From NCBI GenBank assembly GCA_007449985.2, contig VIIQ02000689.1:310001-374000 (forward strand): a stretch of 64,000 nucleotides of DNA, in the 5' to 3' direction. The stretch's first letter is position 1; each line of letters starts with the position of its first letter. Of this stretch, positions 36,294 through 46,207 are shown piece after piece. Source of the stretch: Desmodesmus armatus. Taxonomy: Eukaryota; Chlorophyta; Chlorophyceae; Sphaeropleales; Scenedesmaceae. The position numbers and the translations under genes are program-made. The notes under the pieces were generated by a model. It ran no database searches, was not told the DNA's origin, and worked only from the letters and a program-made list of their open reading frames with translations.

Positions 36294-38030
36294 TCAGGCA
36301 GCTGCAGCAGCCTCCTCTACAGCTGGCTCCTGCATAGAAGCCTGCTCTGCCTCAGCATCCAGAGCTGCTTCAGCGCTGGTGCCCAACCTCACTGGTGCTG
36401 CAAAGTCGATGCGCCTGTGCAGAGTGCGCACTGCACGCTCAACACCCTCCCAGTGTGCTGTCTTCTCGGCTGGGATCTGCCCCAGCAGCATGCTGAAGAA
36501 AGCCTCCTTGATGCCTGCATCAGCGCTGTCAGGGGCCGCAGCCGCGGCTGCGACAGGTGCTGGGTGCATTTGCATCAGCAGCGCGTACGCAGCCCTGAAG
36601 GCGTCCACCTTGCCGTTGTGCTGGAAGCCGCCCAGCTCTGACAGGGCGTTGTGCAGCGCAGGGATAGCTGCGACTGGCAGGGCCTCAGCACCCCTCAGCA
36701 CCACCAGGCCTGCAGGGCAGCGCTGCAGGAAGGGTGCCAGCACGGCCTGCAGGGCGGCGGCAGGCTGGCTGTCGCTGTCGGTCTCTGAGGCCTGCAGGTC
36801 CTCGCTGCTGATGGTCAGGGTGCATGCCTCGCCCTTTGGCGGCAGCACCGCGAGCGCTGCAGCTGCCTCGTTGCAGTCATCATCTGAGCCGCAGGCTAGC
36901 AGGATCGCTGGTGCCTTGTGGTTGCGCTGTGCTGGGGGGCCTGCAGCTTGTCGGCCACATCTGCCGCCAAGGCGGTCCACTGTTGCCCATCTGGCAGGAT
37001 GCTGCTCAGCACATCAACTGACCAGGTGCCGGGAGATCCTGATGCCCCGCTGTCACCCCTGCTCTGCAGAGCTGCTGGCACGAGGTGGGGCCAGCGCAGC
37101 TGTGCTTGCAGCAGGGCCGACTGCGCCTGCTGCTGGGCAGCAGCCGAGGCTGCTGCGATGTGCATCCGTGCGGCGATGAAGCCGTTGACGGCCTGGACCT
37201 TCAGGGGCTGGAGGTAGGCGTCGTTGGTGTGGATGGCTGTCCGCAGGACGGTCGCCTTCAGCTGGTCCCTGAGCAGCACAGGGGAGCACAATACACGATG
37301 CAGCCAGATTTGAGCCAAGCACAGCAGTCGCCACGGGCAGCATGGACAGCACGACTCTGGAAACAAATGCAGAGAATGGGCCTGGCTGTGCTGCAGCATG
37401 GCGTCCAAGGTGCTGATGTGCTCAGTGCAGTTGCAATGATCACCTGTGGGGCGCCAGGCCTGGTAGCAGCACTGCCATGGCCACTGCTGCCACCAGCACC
37501 ATCACAGCTGCAGCAATGGAGACAGACATAGTCTCACGGCGCTCCTTGGCTGCTGCTGCAGCTGTCTTGGAGGGTGTGGGTGTGCGGGAGACCGCAGGAA
37601 TGCGGGGCTTCTTTGCTGATGGGGTGGGGCTGGGCTCGTCTGGCAGAGCCATGGCAGCTGCATCCCGCAGCTGCGTCCCCTGGTCTGTGTTGTCAACATC
37701 TGGGGCATCCAGATCATCTGCATCCAGGCCCACTGCTGCTGCAGCTGCTAGTGCTGAGGGTGGTTCAGGCACCTCTGACAGCTGCTGGGGCCTCTGCCTC
37801 TTGCCCCGCGTGAGAGGCGTTGCAGGCTCATCCTGTGACTGAAAGGGCACATTGTCGTCCCCTGCCTCTGCTGTGGTGCTGGCCAACCGAGCACTGCGCC
37901 GGGTAGGTCGTTGAGTTGAGATTGGTGTGGAGTTGTTGGCTGTGGACTGCCTGCGCCTGGTGCTGGTGCCACTGCTGAACGCCTCAGCACTGCTGGGGTC
38001 GTATGTCTTCCCGTCACGCAAGGACACCAT
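36294..38030 (-). CDS. single-pass membrane protein with degenerate AAA-like domain (torsin-cofactor-like), frameshifted
   Basis: Two exons (38030-37444 and 37268-36294) give about 520 residues if one base is added. The N-terminal half is polar with basic clusters (TRRSARLAS, RGKRQRP, AKKPR) that suggest a nucleoplasmic or cytosolic side. One membrane segment follows (MSVSIAAAVMVLVAAVAM, about 168-190). The C-terminal domain has a hydrophobic strand (APAILLACGSDDD), a Walker-B-like strand without the acidic pair (AGLVVLRGAEALP) and HNGKVDAFRAAYALLM. This order resembles LAP1/LULL1, the membrane activators of torsin ATPases in the nuclear envelope and ER, whose luminal domain is a nucleotide-free AAA fold. 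That is inference from architecture, not a family match. The frame breaks at a run of six G (36934-36939); seven would restore it. No GT-AG intron explains the break. The start may lie further upstream. Confidence 0.65.
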
Positions 38031-38353
38031 CGGAACGTTTGAGCCAGTGCTGGTTGTTGAGGTCTCGGTTGCGTCACACAGGGCCAGCAAAAGCCCTTTA
38101 GGCTGTCATCATAGATGAAGGCATCAAGAGGAGGCCCGATCCACATGGACGACGAAGTGTCACGGCCGTTATTGAGTTTCAGCAGTTTGAATCAGAGTGT
38201 GAGGAGTTTCTGCTGAGCAGAAATCTGGACGGAGAGGCTGCCATTTTGATGCTGCAGACATCCCAGTAAATTGTATTGGTGTTATTGTGACAACACCACC
38301 AACCCTCACATCGCTCCACCAACCCTCACCTCGCTGACTGGTGACCCCGCTGG

Positions 38354-39339
38354 ATGCCAACAGACCCCCCGCAGACGGGCACGAAAGAGCTTCAAGATTT
38401 CCTGGACAAAACACTTGTTGCAAGTAAGTGGGTGCACAATACTATTGATCAGAGGCTTCCCAGGCATCAGTGGTGACTGGCGTGCCCCCAGTGGATGAGC
38501 AGCCACTGGTGGGGCGGGCAGCAGCGCATCACCCACCTGCATTCACCCCCTGCTCCTTGCATGCCAAGCATGCCCAAAGTTCAACTGCAATCACAGCCAC
38601 GTGCGTTTGTGACAATCCGCCGCTCGCTGCTGATGCTGCACCACCCCAGGAGGGACAGATGCAGTGACCGCAGCAGCAGACCTGTGCGCGCATGCGCGCA
38701 TCCCGCCTGTGCTTCGTAATGCCGCACTGAACCTGGTGGGATCAGACCTTTACAAAAAGGTCAAGCCACCGGGCGACACCAGCTTGTACACGTAAGCGCC
38801 CGCAGCTGTGTGGCTGCTTGCTGTTGCTTCTGCTGCTTGCTCTTGCTGTTGGTGAAGCCGCAACGACATTGACAAGCCAGCAACAGTGTGAGAGCAGGAC
38901 AGAGGCAGCAAGTGTGTGGAGTGGGGTGGGTCCGGCAGCACCTCAATATAGATGGTGTTGTCTGTTCACTCCTGGCAGCCGGGTCAGTTGTCTGTCCGGC
39001 ACGCTTGGTTTGGGCAGCGAACGCAGTGGTAGGAAACAGTCCTGGGCTGTGACTAGTGGGACCCTGTATTGTGACAAGAACGTTGTATGCATGGTATCAA
39101 TGTCCCCACAATTTATTGGGGAACATGCAGTTGCATTGCTGAGTTGGCTGTTGTCTCTGCTGCTATGCAGGCACGATGCGTGGAGCCTCGAGTCCCTTGC
39201 GCTCGTGAAACCGTCGGGTGCGCCTGCACCTGCTGTTGACCCTGCCCAGGTTGCAGCTGCGGTGGCCTTGCCTCCTGGCCAGCATGTGCTGCATGAGGTG
39301 AGCCCGCGGCAGCCATACTATTACTATGACAGCAAATGA
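38354..39339 (+). CDS. small hypothetical protein with Tyr-rich C-terminus
   Basis: Three exons (38354-38423, 38680-38791 and 39171-39339) join in phase to give about 116 residues starting MPTDPPQTGTKELQDFLDK and ending PRQPYYYYDSK. The middle reads VLRNAALNLVGSDLYKKVKP. The donors are strong (A|GTAAGT and C|GTAAGC). The exon 2 acceptor lies in a cagcagcag run and can slide by three bases. I do not recognise the family; there is no signal peptide or membrane segment. The gene is divergent from the membrane-protein gene, with 323 bp between the two ATGs, so they may share a promoter. The exon assembly is plausible but not proven. Confidence 0.5.
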
Positions 39340-39767
39340 CCGATGTGGCTGACGCGCTGGTGGTTCAGTGACATCTGCTTGGCAGCCTGGAAAACTCACA
39401 TTTCAGTGCCACACCACATCGCCATGCCATGACTTTTTCACTGATGCTGCTGATGCCACCGGCTTTTTGCTGCCATTTGAAATGCAGGGTGCAAGAGGTC
39501 CCAGGGTGGTGCCTCAATCCCAGAACCAGAGATGAAGCAGCCAAGCGACTTTCTGGAAGCCGTTTACACCAATACACGTGCCATTCGCTGTGATCACCCG
39601 TCTCCCTCGCAGTCGGATCACTGTCGTAGATCACTGGTGATACTCGTCGATACGTGCCTTGGGGCTTGTGTGTCGGTGATTGTAACAATGAACTTGTGAC
39701 AATATAGCCAGCTGCACTCAGTCAGCAGTCAAGAGCGCTAGAAGAGCGGAGAAGGACAGCAGCAAGC
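39340..39767. other. intergenic, upstream of cornichon
   Basis: This should hold the 3' UTR of the small gene and the cornichon promoter. I see no coding or repeat structure. Confidence 0.6.
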
Positions 39768-41272
39768 ATGCTGCACCTTACTGTATGGGTTGCTGCTATC
39801 ATACTGCAGTCAGCCCTGCTCGGCAGGAACATGTATGCTGTAAGTGAAGCACTTTGCTACTGTTGGTGTGTATCCATGAGGCAGTCGACTGCCACAGCAG
39901 AGCTGACTGGCATGTTGTGTGTTTCTAGTTGGTGTGCCTGACAGACCTGGAGAATGATTTCATCAACCCATTCGATCTGTCTGCCAAGATGAACCGGTTT
40001 GTGGTGAGTAAGCTCATCATGTACCACTTTTGGCTAAGCAGAGTAGCTGCAGGCAGGGGCACACGCACGCCAATGGGGGGTGCAGAGATTTTGACCAAAT
40101 GTGGTCATTCTGTCCGCAGACAGCTACAGCGCAACTGAACTGCGTGGATGGTTTCTGAGGCTTGTTCAATTCCAGCCACAGTTGCTAGCCATTGCCACCT
40201 CTTGTCTCAACCCTGTCACTAGCAACCCACCCGCCACGCGGAGCCCCCCCCCCCCCCCCCGGCCAGGGACAGTGCTGTGGTAGCTTTATCGGGCTTTTCA
40301 ACCTTGGTGCTCGCACCACTGTGTCCTCACATGCATGCGATTGTGCTGAAGACGAGCTGTCAAGCACCTACTTTCCTTGTGTGTTGCATACCTTGTGTGT
40401 GCATGTGTGCAGGTACACGAGCTTGCAGTTCAGGGCGCCATGGCAGCACTGCTGCTCCTCTCAGGCAACTGGTTTTCAGGCGTGTTGCACGCAACGTTGT
40501 TGGCCTACATGGCGCATCTGTGGAGTGCGGGGCGCATGCATATAGACACCACAGATGCCTTCAGGCAGCTGCCACAGCAGAAGCTGCAGCGGGGCATCTT
40601 GCTGGGCTCCCACCTGGCCTTGTTTGTGCTGGTGGTGTACAGGTCAGTCAGTGAGCAAGGGCGAGGGGGGGGGGGGGGCAAGAGGCAGCTGGTCAGCTGC
40701 CACGGGTTGATAGCTGCAGTGCAGAAGCCAGCCGGCGCCAGTAGTGGAAGCGGGCGCTTGGGGTTGCCAATGACATGGCGACGAGGCTGCGGTTATAGTC
40801 TGCAGCAGGCTGCCAGCCAGGTGTTGTAAGCTAGGAGGCACAACACCCTTGATTAGCAGCTGGCATGTTGCTCTGCTGTGTGTTGGTGGTGGTGCCGCAG
40901 GTTGATCGAAGCAGCGTTGATGACATTGCTTACTCCAGAGGGGCGTGCCATGACCAAGGTGTGTGCAGCAGTGCAGCACAAGGCATGCCCAGCAACTCTA
41001 TTTGACAGCTGCACTGCAGCCATGCTCGTGCACCAAATTGTTTTACAGCACTCACAGTAGAAGCGAACGCACCAGTGCAGTTGAGGAACGCAAAATCCGG
41101 TGTGGTATTATTGATAGTTGCAGCAGCAGCTGGCTCACTGCACTGCTCCTCGTCATGTGCAGCCTTCCGCGCAGCTTCTTGACGGGCAGCAGGCACTCAC
41201 ACACAAGCCGTGTTGCTGTTTGACCTGCAGAAGTTGTTACATGAAGCCGCGGCGTCTGTCCACGGCTACTAG
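39768..41272 (+). CDS. CNIH: cornichon family ER cargo receptor
   Basis: Cornichon/Erv14 proteins are small polytopic ER membrane proteins that load transmembrane cargo into COPII vesicles. Five exons in phase: 39768-39839, 39929-40003, 40413-40642, 40901-40958 and 41231-41272, giving 158 residues. Family signatures are VCLTDLENDFINPFDLSAKMN (the LxDLExDYINPxD motif of cornichons), VHELAVQG, and DTTDAFRQLPQQK in the cytosolic loop. Hydrophobic segments lie at about 4-22, 56-75 and 111-127. The last exon (KLLHEAAASVHGY) was chosen because it follows a good CAG acceptor in phase. Without that splice, exon 4 would read on to a stop at 41060 with a less plausible tail. Confidence 0.93.
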
Positions 41273-41785
41273 CCGCCAGTGACAGCAGCTGTTGCCAGCA
41301 GCAGCAGCAGTTGCAGCACTGTACTGCAGTCACACGCCTGATGGTGAACCGACACAATTTGGATTGCAGAGGATTCCTGGGCAGGAGGCAAAGTGCAGCA
41401 GGGTGTATGTCACTTCCGCAGCACAGAGATCGTGCTGTGAGGCCAGTGCCTGCCACCGGTCAGCTTTGCTGAGTGTTCTGTTGATCGTGATGGGCTGATG
41501 AGTGCAGCTTGAGAGGCTCGGTAGGCAAGCAACACAGTGCATCAGTTTGAGGCTCACACGCTGGTGTTTAAAGGTGAACTCTGTCATACTTTCCTGTATG
41601 GACTTGAGGTGTCTTGTACCGAACAGTACCATACGGTACCGTAGAGTGACTGTACCACCAGTGAGCAGCGACAGGGTGACCCATCTAGTGGGCCAGGAGG
41701 GAGAGGTTGCAGTCTCAACGAGAAGGCATCAGAGGCATCAGCAAGTTCCATTACGACATGTACTGCACCAGTGCACAGCAGTGTC
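41273..41785. other. convergent intergenic region with GTAC cluster
   Basis: This lies between the 3' ends of cornichon and SDR. No gene is seen. Four GTAC cores occur at 41616, 41626, 41636 and 41652, including the perfect palindrome tacggtaccgta (41632-41643). GTAC is the core bound by SBP-domain factors such as the algal copper regulator CRR1, but the position between two 3' ends argues against a promoter role. Confidence 0.5.
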
Positions 41786-44615
41786 CTACGATTGTTGAGG
41801 CACAGGCACCGTATAATTCAATGCCATGCGCCCTCCATCCACATACAGGATCTGCCCTGTCATGTAGCTGGAGTCTGGTGAGGCCAGGAAAGCTGCCACA
41901 CTGCCAATCTCGTCTGGCTGACCAATCCTGCCCAGTGGCGTCCTAGACAGCACCTTCTCCATGGCAGCCTTGTCTGACACAACTGACGCCAGGACCTCCG
42001 TCTCAATGCTGCACACATGACAGCACAGTGAGCAGCAATAGCAAAGTCAGGGATCAAGACTCAGTGCTGCATACATAACAGCAGCAACAGCAATTTCGGG
42101 GACTAAGATGGTCAGAGCTTGAAGGCACAGACACTCAAGTTCTTTCACACTCTGTATGCGCCTCACCGGGGCTGCTTCCTGCTGCTGCTGCTGCTGCTGC
42201 GGGCGCTGCTGTGCTGGCCTCTTGCAACGCCAGCACTTGCCATTCGGCATGGGGCACATGCTCCTTGTGCTTGCTCGGCAGGAATGTCAGTGCTGGCTGG
42301 GTGATGCAGGCACATACTTGCATGCTCCTCACGCACGCAAGGACCCGTTGTTACACCCGTCATGCATGCAGTACTTTTCCAGGTGGGGTGGGGTTGCTGA
42401 TCTAGACATCTGCACACACGCAGTGCAACCAGCAAATCACACTGTACATACAGCAGTGAGGATGTTCAACTAAAGGCTGCAGCGCTGGCACTTGGGCTGT
42501 ACCGGGTGTGGCACTTGCCGCATCACAACTGAAGGAAGCAGCATACCTACCTGCCAGGCCCGATAGCATTGACCTTGATGTTGTGCGGCGCCAAAACCTG
42601 AATAACCCAAACCCTAGCAGCAGCATGCCCACCTGCCAGGCCCGATAGCATTGACCCTGATGTTGTGCGGCGCCAGTGACAGAGCCATGCAGCGCGTGAG
42701 GTTGTTTATGCCCCCCTTGGACGCATTGTATGCTGCTATGGTGGGGATAGCCATCACCCCATTGACTGACGACATGGTGATGATGGAACCACCTCGCCCC
42801 TGCAAACAGCAGCAGCACGTGTACCAGATCACAAAGCACAGCACAGCAGCAACCACAGCAGCATCAGCAGGGCCACATTGCAGATGCATCAGGAAATGGA
42901 TATGTCTGCGTCAACAAGAGGGGGCGGAAGCCAGCCGACTGGCAGCAAGAGCTAGTAGCAAGGACACCCTGTTGCCAGGGGCCCAGAGCCATAGCTATCA
43001 TATCCGAGGGTGACCCGTAAGAGGCAACATACAACAGCCTGGCCTGCCGCCTGCGCATCGCAGCAGCTGAGGCGACTGTGCAGGCTGCACGGCCCCACCC
43101 ACCTGTTCCACCATCTGCTTGGCTGCTGCCTGGCAGCACAAAAACACGCCCTGCAGGCATCAACAACAGTGATCATGGGCAGTCAGGATGGCCCAGCTGG
43201 CACTGTGCACACAGCCCACTAAGCTGTGCTGTGCAGTGTGCCAATGGTGTTGCTGAGTTGCAATTACAGCCTGTAATGCAGCCCACAGCTGATACTATCA
43301 GCCGCCTTGCTACTGAGCACAAGCAAACTGCGACGGCCAAGGATGTTGTGTTGTGGCACGAGGCAACGTACAGGACAGACGCTGGCGTCCGTGGGCAACA
43401 CCCTGCTCAGGGTCAACAGGTGTGTAAACACACAGGCATAATCACGGGGATGTGCTGGCGAGTGCGCGCGCAGGGGGGGTGGGGGGTGGGGGGTGGGGGG
43501 GAGACCGTGTCAAGGGTGAAGGGGCTGCAGTGTTGAGGCATGTCTGCGCTCCTTACCTTGAGGTTCACTGAGATGACAGCATCAAAGTCAGCCTCAGTCA
43601 TCTCCAGGAAAGGGGCAGACTTGACAATGCCTGCAGGAAACAGGGAAACAAGTGTCAGCACTGAGCGCTGCGGCCCCAGACACAACCTGCCGCATCTGCT
43701 TGAAGCTGTCGTGCAGGGTTGGCTGGCGCGCAAACACTATGGTGCCCCTTCTGGATCTACAAGCTCTGAAGCTTGCCTGCATTTGCCACCATGATGTCCA
43801 CGCCCCCCAGCTGCTGGACAGTCGCCGCGATGAGCTGCTGCACCTGAAGCACACAAGGCAGCAAATGCTTCAAGCGTCATCCATAGACTCTTTTTCCCCA
43901 AGGTTCCCAGGGGGCCGCAACCCCCCCGGCTGTTGCCACACAACTCAGCCAAGTAAACCTGACTGCTGGATGCCGGAGGCAAAGCCTAACCGATGAGGGA
44001 CCATCTACACACTCTGTCAATGACAGTATGCCCTGCAGCCCCCTGGCACGAAGTAAGCCTGGTAGTTCACAGCATGTGGCCAGTCGGCCACATCCTCGTC
44101 ACGGGGTAACCCTGGATTACGAACGAGGGGCCCGCGCGGTGGTGCAGGTGTGATTGTCACTGCTGGTGAGGCTCTGCCTCGGGCCCCTGGCAGTGGGTTC
44201 GCCTGATGTCGCCGTGTGCGGCTAGCCGGTGGGCCCCACTGGTAAAACCCAAAATAATGTGACTGCTGTACGGTGGTGCAGGTGCGATTGTCCTACTGCA
44301 CAGCTGACCTGCTCAGAGTTGGACACGTCGCAGTGTGTGAAGGCAGCGTTGATGCCCTGCTGCTTCAGGCTGTCCACAGCCGTAGTGCCAGCATCATCAT
44401 CGACGTCTGACACCATCACAGCTGCTCCCTCCTTACCCAGTCGCTGCATCAGGACAGATCATCACAGTGTGAGTGATTTGCGGGCGGGCTTAGGTAGGCA
44501 CGCAATATGGACAATGGTGCTGATAGATGAGCGAGTGCATGAGGAGTCATACAGGGGGGTTCACCTGAGCTATGGCCAAGCCAATGCCCCTGGCAGACCC
44601 TGTCACCACAGCCAC
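41786..44615 (-). CDS. short-chain dehydrogenase/reductase (3-oxoacyl-ACP-reductase-like)
   Basis: A classical SDR that uses NAD(P)(H). Seven exons were found (44615-44565, 44443-44309, 43843-43777, 43630-43557, 43150-43103, 42799-42633 and 42008-41786), giving 254 residues. Motifs in order are VTGSARGIG (cofactor loop), CDVSN, the NAG motif split across an intron (VANA|G), the catalytic Ser in IITMSSVNG, the YNASK catalytic pair, NAIGPGS, and the C-terminal [16 protein letters not shown] and GQILYVDGG. This spacing is like FabG, but the substrate cannot be assigned. A short first exon with the start codon, and perhaps a targeting peptide, lies above 44615 and was not identified. The intron after NA starts with GC (CAG|GCAAGC), a GC-AG intron. 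The 3' edge of exon 42633-42799 is duplicated in the next intron. Confidence 0.9.
42538..42675 (-). repeat. duplicated SDR exon edge with telomere-like spacer
   Basis: A 56-bp segment holding the last about 43 coding bases of the SDR exon and its donor (42620-42675) is repeated at 42538-42593 with three mismatches, offset 82 bp. The decoy still encodes [13 protein letters not shown] and keeps a donor (AG|GTAGGT). The 26-bp spacer (42594-42619) contains acccaaaccctag, a telomere-like motif. Confidence 0.9.
43473..43503 (+). repeat. strong G-quadruplex motif in SDR intron
   Basis: Four runs of 6-7 G separated by single T bases (from ggggggtggggggt onward) form a textbook quadruplex sequence on the strand opposite to SDR transcription. 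It sits just downstream of the exon ending at 43557, in the following intron. Confidence 0.9.
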
Positions 44616-45328
44616 CTGCATGCAACAGCAAACAAGCAAGTTTGCATCTGTCAGCTCTTCAGTAGTCGTGAAGGAGGCAAAATAATCTAGTGATACAATG
44701 TACTTCAATAACCATGTCACTTCAAGGTGGTGCTACTGCAACTTGATCTAACAGGATTTGGTGCCCCCTTCTCCATGCAGTGCATGCCCCCTTGGAGTCT
44801 ACTCTTGTGAGGTACATCTGAAGTGGTCTAGGTAGTGCACACAAATGTCAAAATATCACCATGTTGTGTCTAACTGATTCCTTTGAAGTTCCATTCCAGT
44901 CGCAATTGCTGTGTGTTCATGCCATGTCAGCAAGATCAGTGGGATCAGACACACCTTGTGTAGCAACCGCTGCATGACTGCAAAGGGTGCTTGGACGAGA
45001 TTCACGTGTCGATATCCGTTCAACAGATAAGTTCAGACAGGATAGGTGTGCTGTTGATGCGGAGGGTCAACTTGGGTGGTTGGTCGAAGAGCGAGACGTC
45101 ACCAACCAGGTTATGTGATAAGGCACATTGACGGTGAACCTCTCGTGTCATTCTACATAAGTGCATATACCTCCTGAGACGCCTTATGACATCATTCATC
45201 CACTCTATCACGTCACTCTATCGCAAATAAGCAACAGTGCTCTGCCAAGCTTCATCCTCTGCTTGATGCTGGGATCTGCTTTGCTCGCCACCATCGTGCA
45301 GCCTGAGAAGAAACAGAACGAGAGCAAG
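44616..45328. other. divergent region between SDR and Cys-motif gene
   Basis: This should contain the missing SDR first exon and both promoters. A short minus-strand frame starting MEKGAPNP ends near a GTTAGA donor, but the link is too weak to call. Confidence 0.45.
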
Positions 45329-46207
45329 ATGACTGCAGAGACCAGTCCGTTCTTCGCCAGCGCTGCATCTCACCTCTCCTCGGACGACGACTCGCACTCC
45401 AGTGACCAGGAGCCTCTGCATGAGGACATCAGCGACGGGCTGCAGATATTCAAGTGAGTGCCTCAACAGTGGTTGATGCGATGTGCCACTAGCTTCTGCT
45501 TCCCTGCGCCCGTTCTTGCAGTTGTCCATGTACAGCCACACGGGCCTGAGATGGGTTTTTTTTGCGTCGTGTTCAAGTCTTTGAAGGGCGTCAGAGGTAG
45601 CGTCAGTCTGCTGGGTCACTGCTGGACCCATCCCCGCCAGGCCTTCTTCCGTTGGGTCCATCACGTTGCACACGTACTCTGTATGCTCAACACACCAGGC
45701 TGTTTAGCAGCTGGTTACCTCAGCTGCCCCAGCTGATGGCGTTGTGGTCCCCCCTCCCTCCAACCACCCACCCACGGTACCCTCCCGCACCCCTGCACAA
45801 CCTTTTACCTGCCTGCAGGAGGCCCTCTAGCTGGTTGCTGCCCACATACACCCGCAAGGACTGCAGGTGTGGGCAGTGCAGCATCGGGGACCCCGACCCC
45901 TGCCCTTACGCAAGGTGAGTCGCTGCCAGCCTGTGTCCTGCGCAACCGCTGCAAGTGAACCTGTACACCTCTCAAGCCACTGCAACGTCTGGCTGGTGTG
46001 GATCGTTATTGTGCCGCCTTACTGACCGCGTCACCAGGTGCAGCCTTATCTCCTGTCCTTGGTCACTCAGTGTTGCATTTTACTGTCCTGCTGCGCAGGC
46101 CCCAGCTGCAGGGTTCTCTTTCCAGCATGCTTTCCAGCGGCCGGCGCAGCTTGAGCAACCTGCTGACCCGCAGCGACCAGAGTATTCGCGCCTCCAAGGA
46201 AACATAA
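45329..46207 (+). CDS. small hypothetical protein with CRCGQC motif
   Basis: Three exons (45329-45453, 45819-45914 and 46099-46207) join in phase with strong donors, giving 109 residues. The N-terminus is acidic and Ser-rich (SSDDDSHSSDQEPLHED). The middle has RKDCRCGQCSIGDPDPCPY with five Cys that could bind a metal. The C-terminus is basic and Ser-rich (SSGRRSLSNLLTRSDQS). I do not recognise the family. In-frame ATGs upstream, at about 45161 and near 45266, would add a hydrophobic leader; I chose 45329 because the sequence around it (agcaagatga) looks like a translation start and what follows is clearly protein-like. Confidence 0.55.

Noticed and set aside
36076..37179. 367-codon open frame on +
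   Set aside because: It is antisense to the membrane-protein exon, whose strand has a splice-consistent model and recognisable domains.
40959..41060. Unspliced C-terminal extension of cornichon
   Set aside because: It would add 34 residues with no similarity to cornichon tails; the GTGTGT donor and in-phase final exon at 41231-41272 give a better end.
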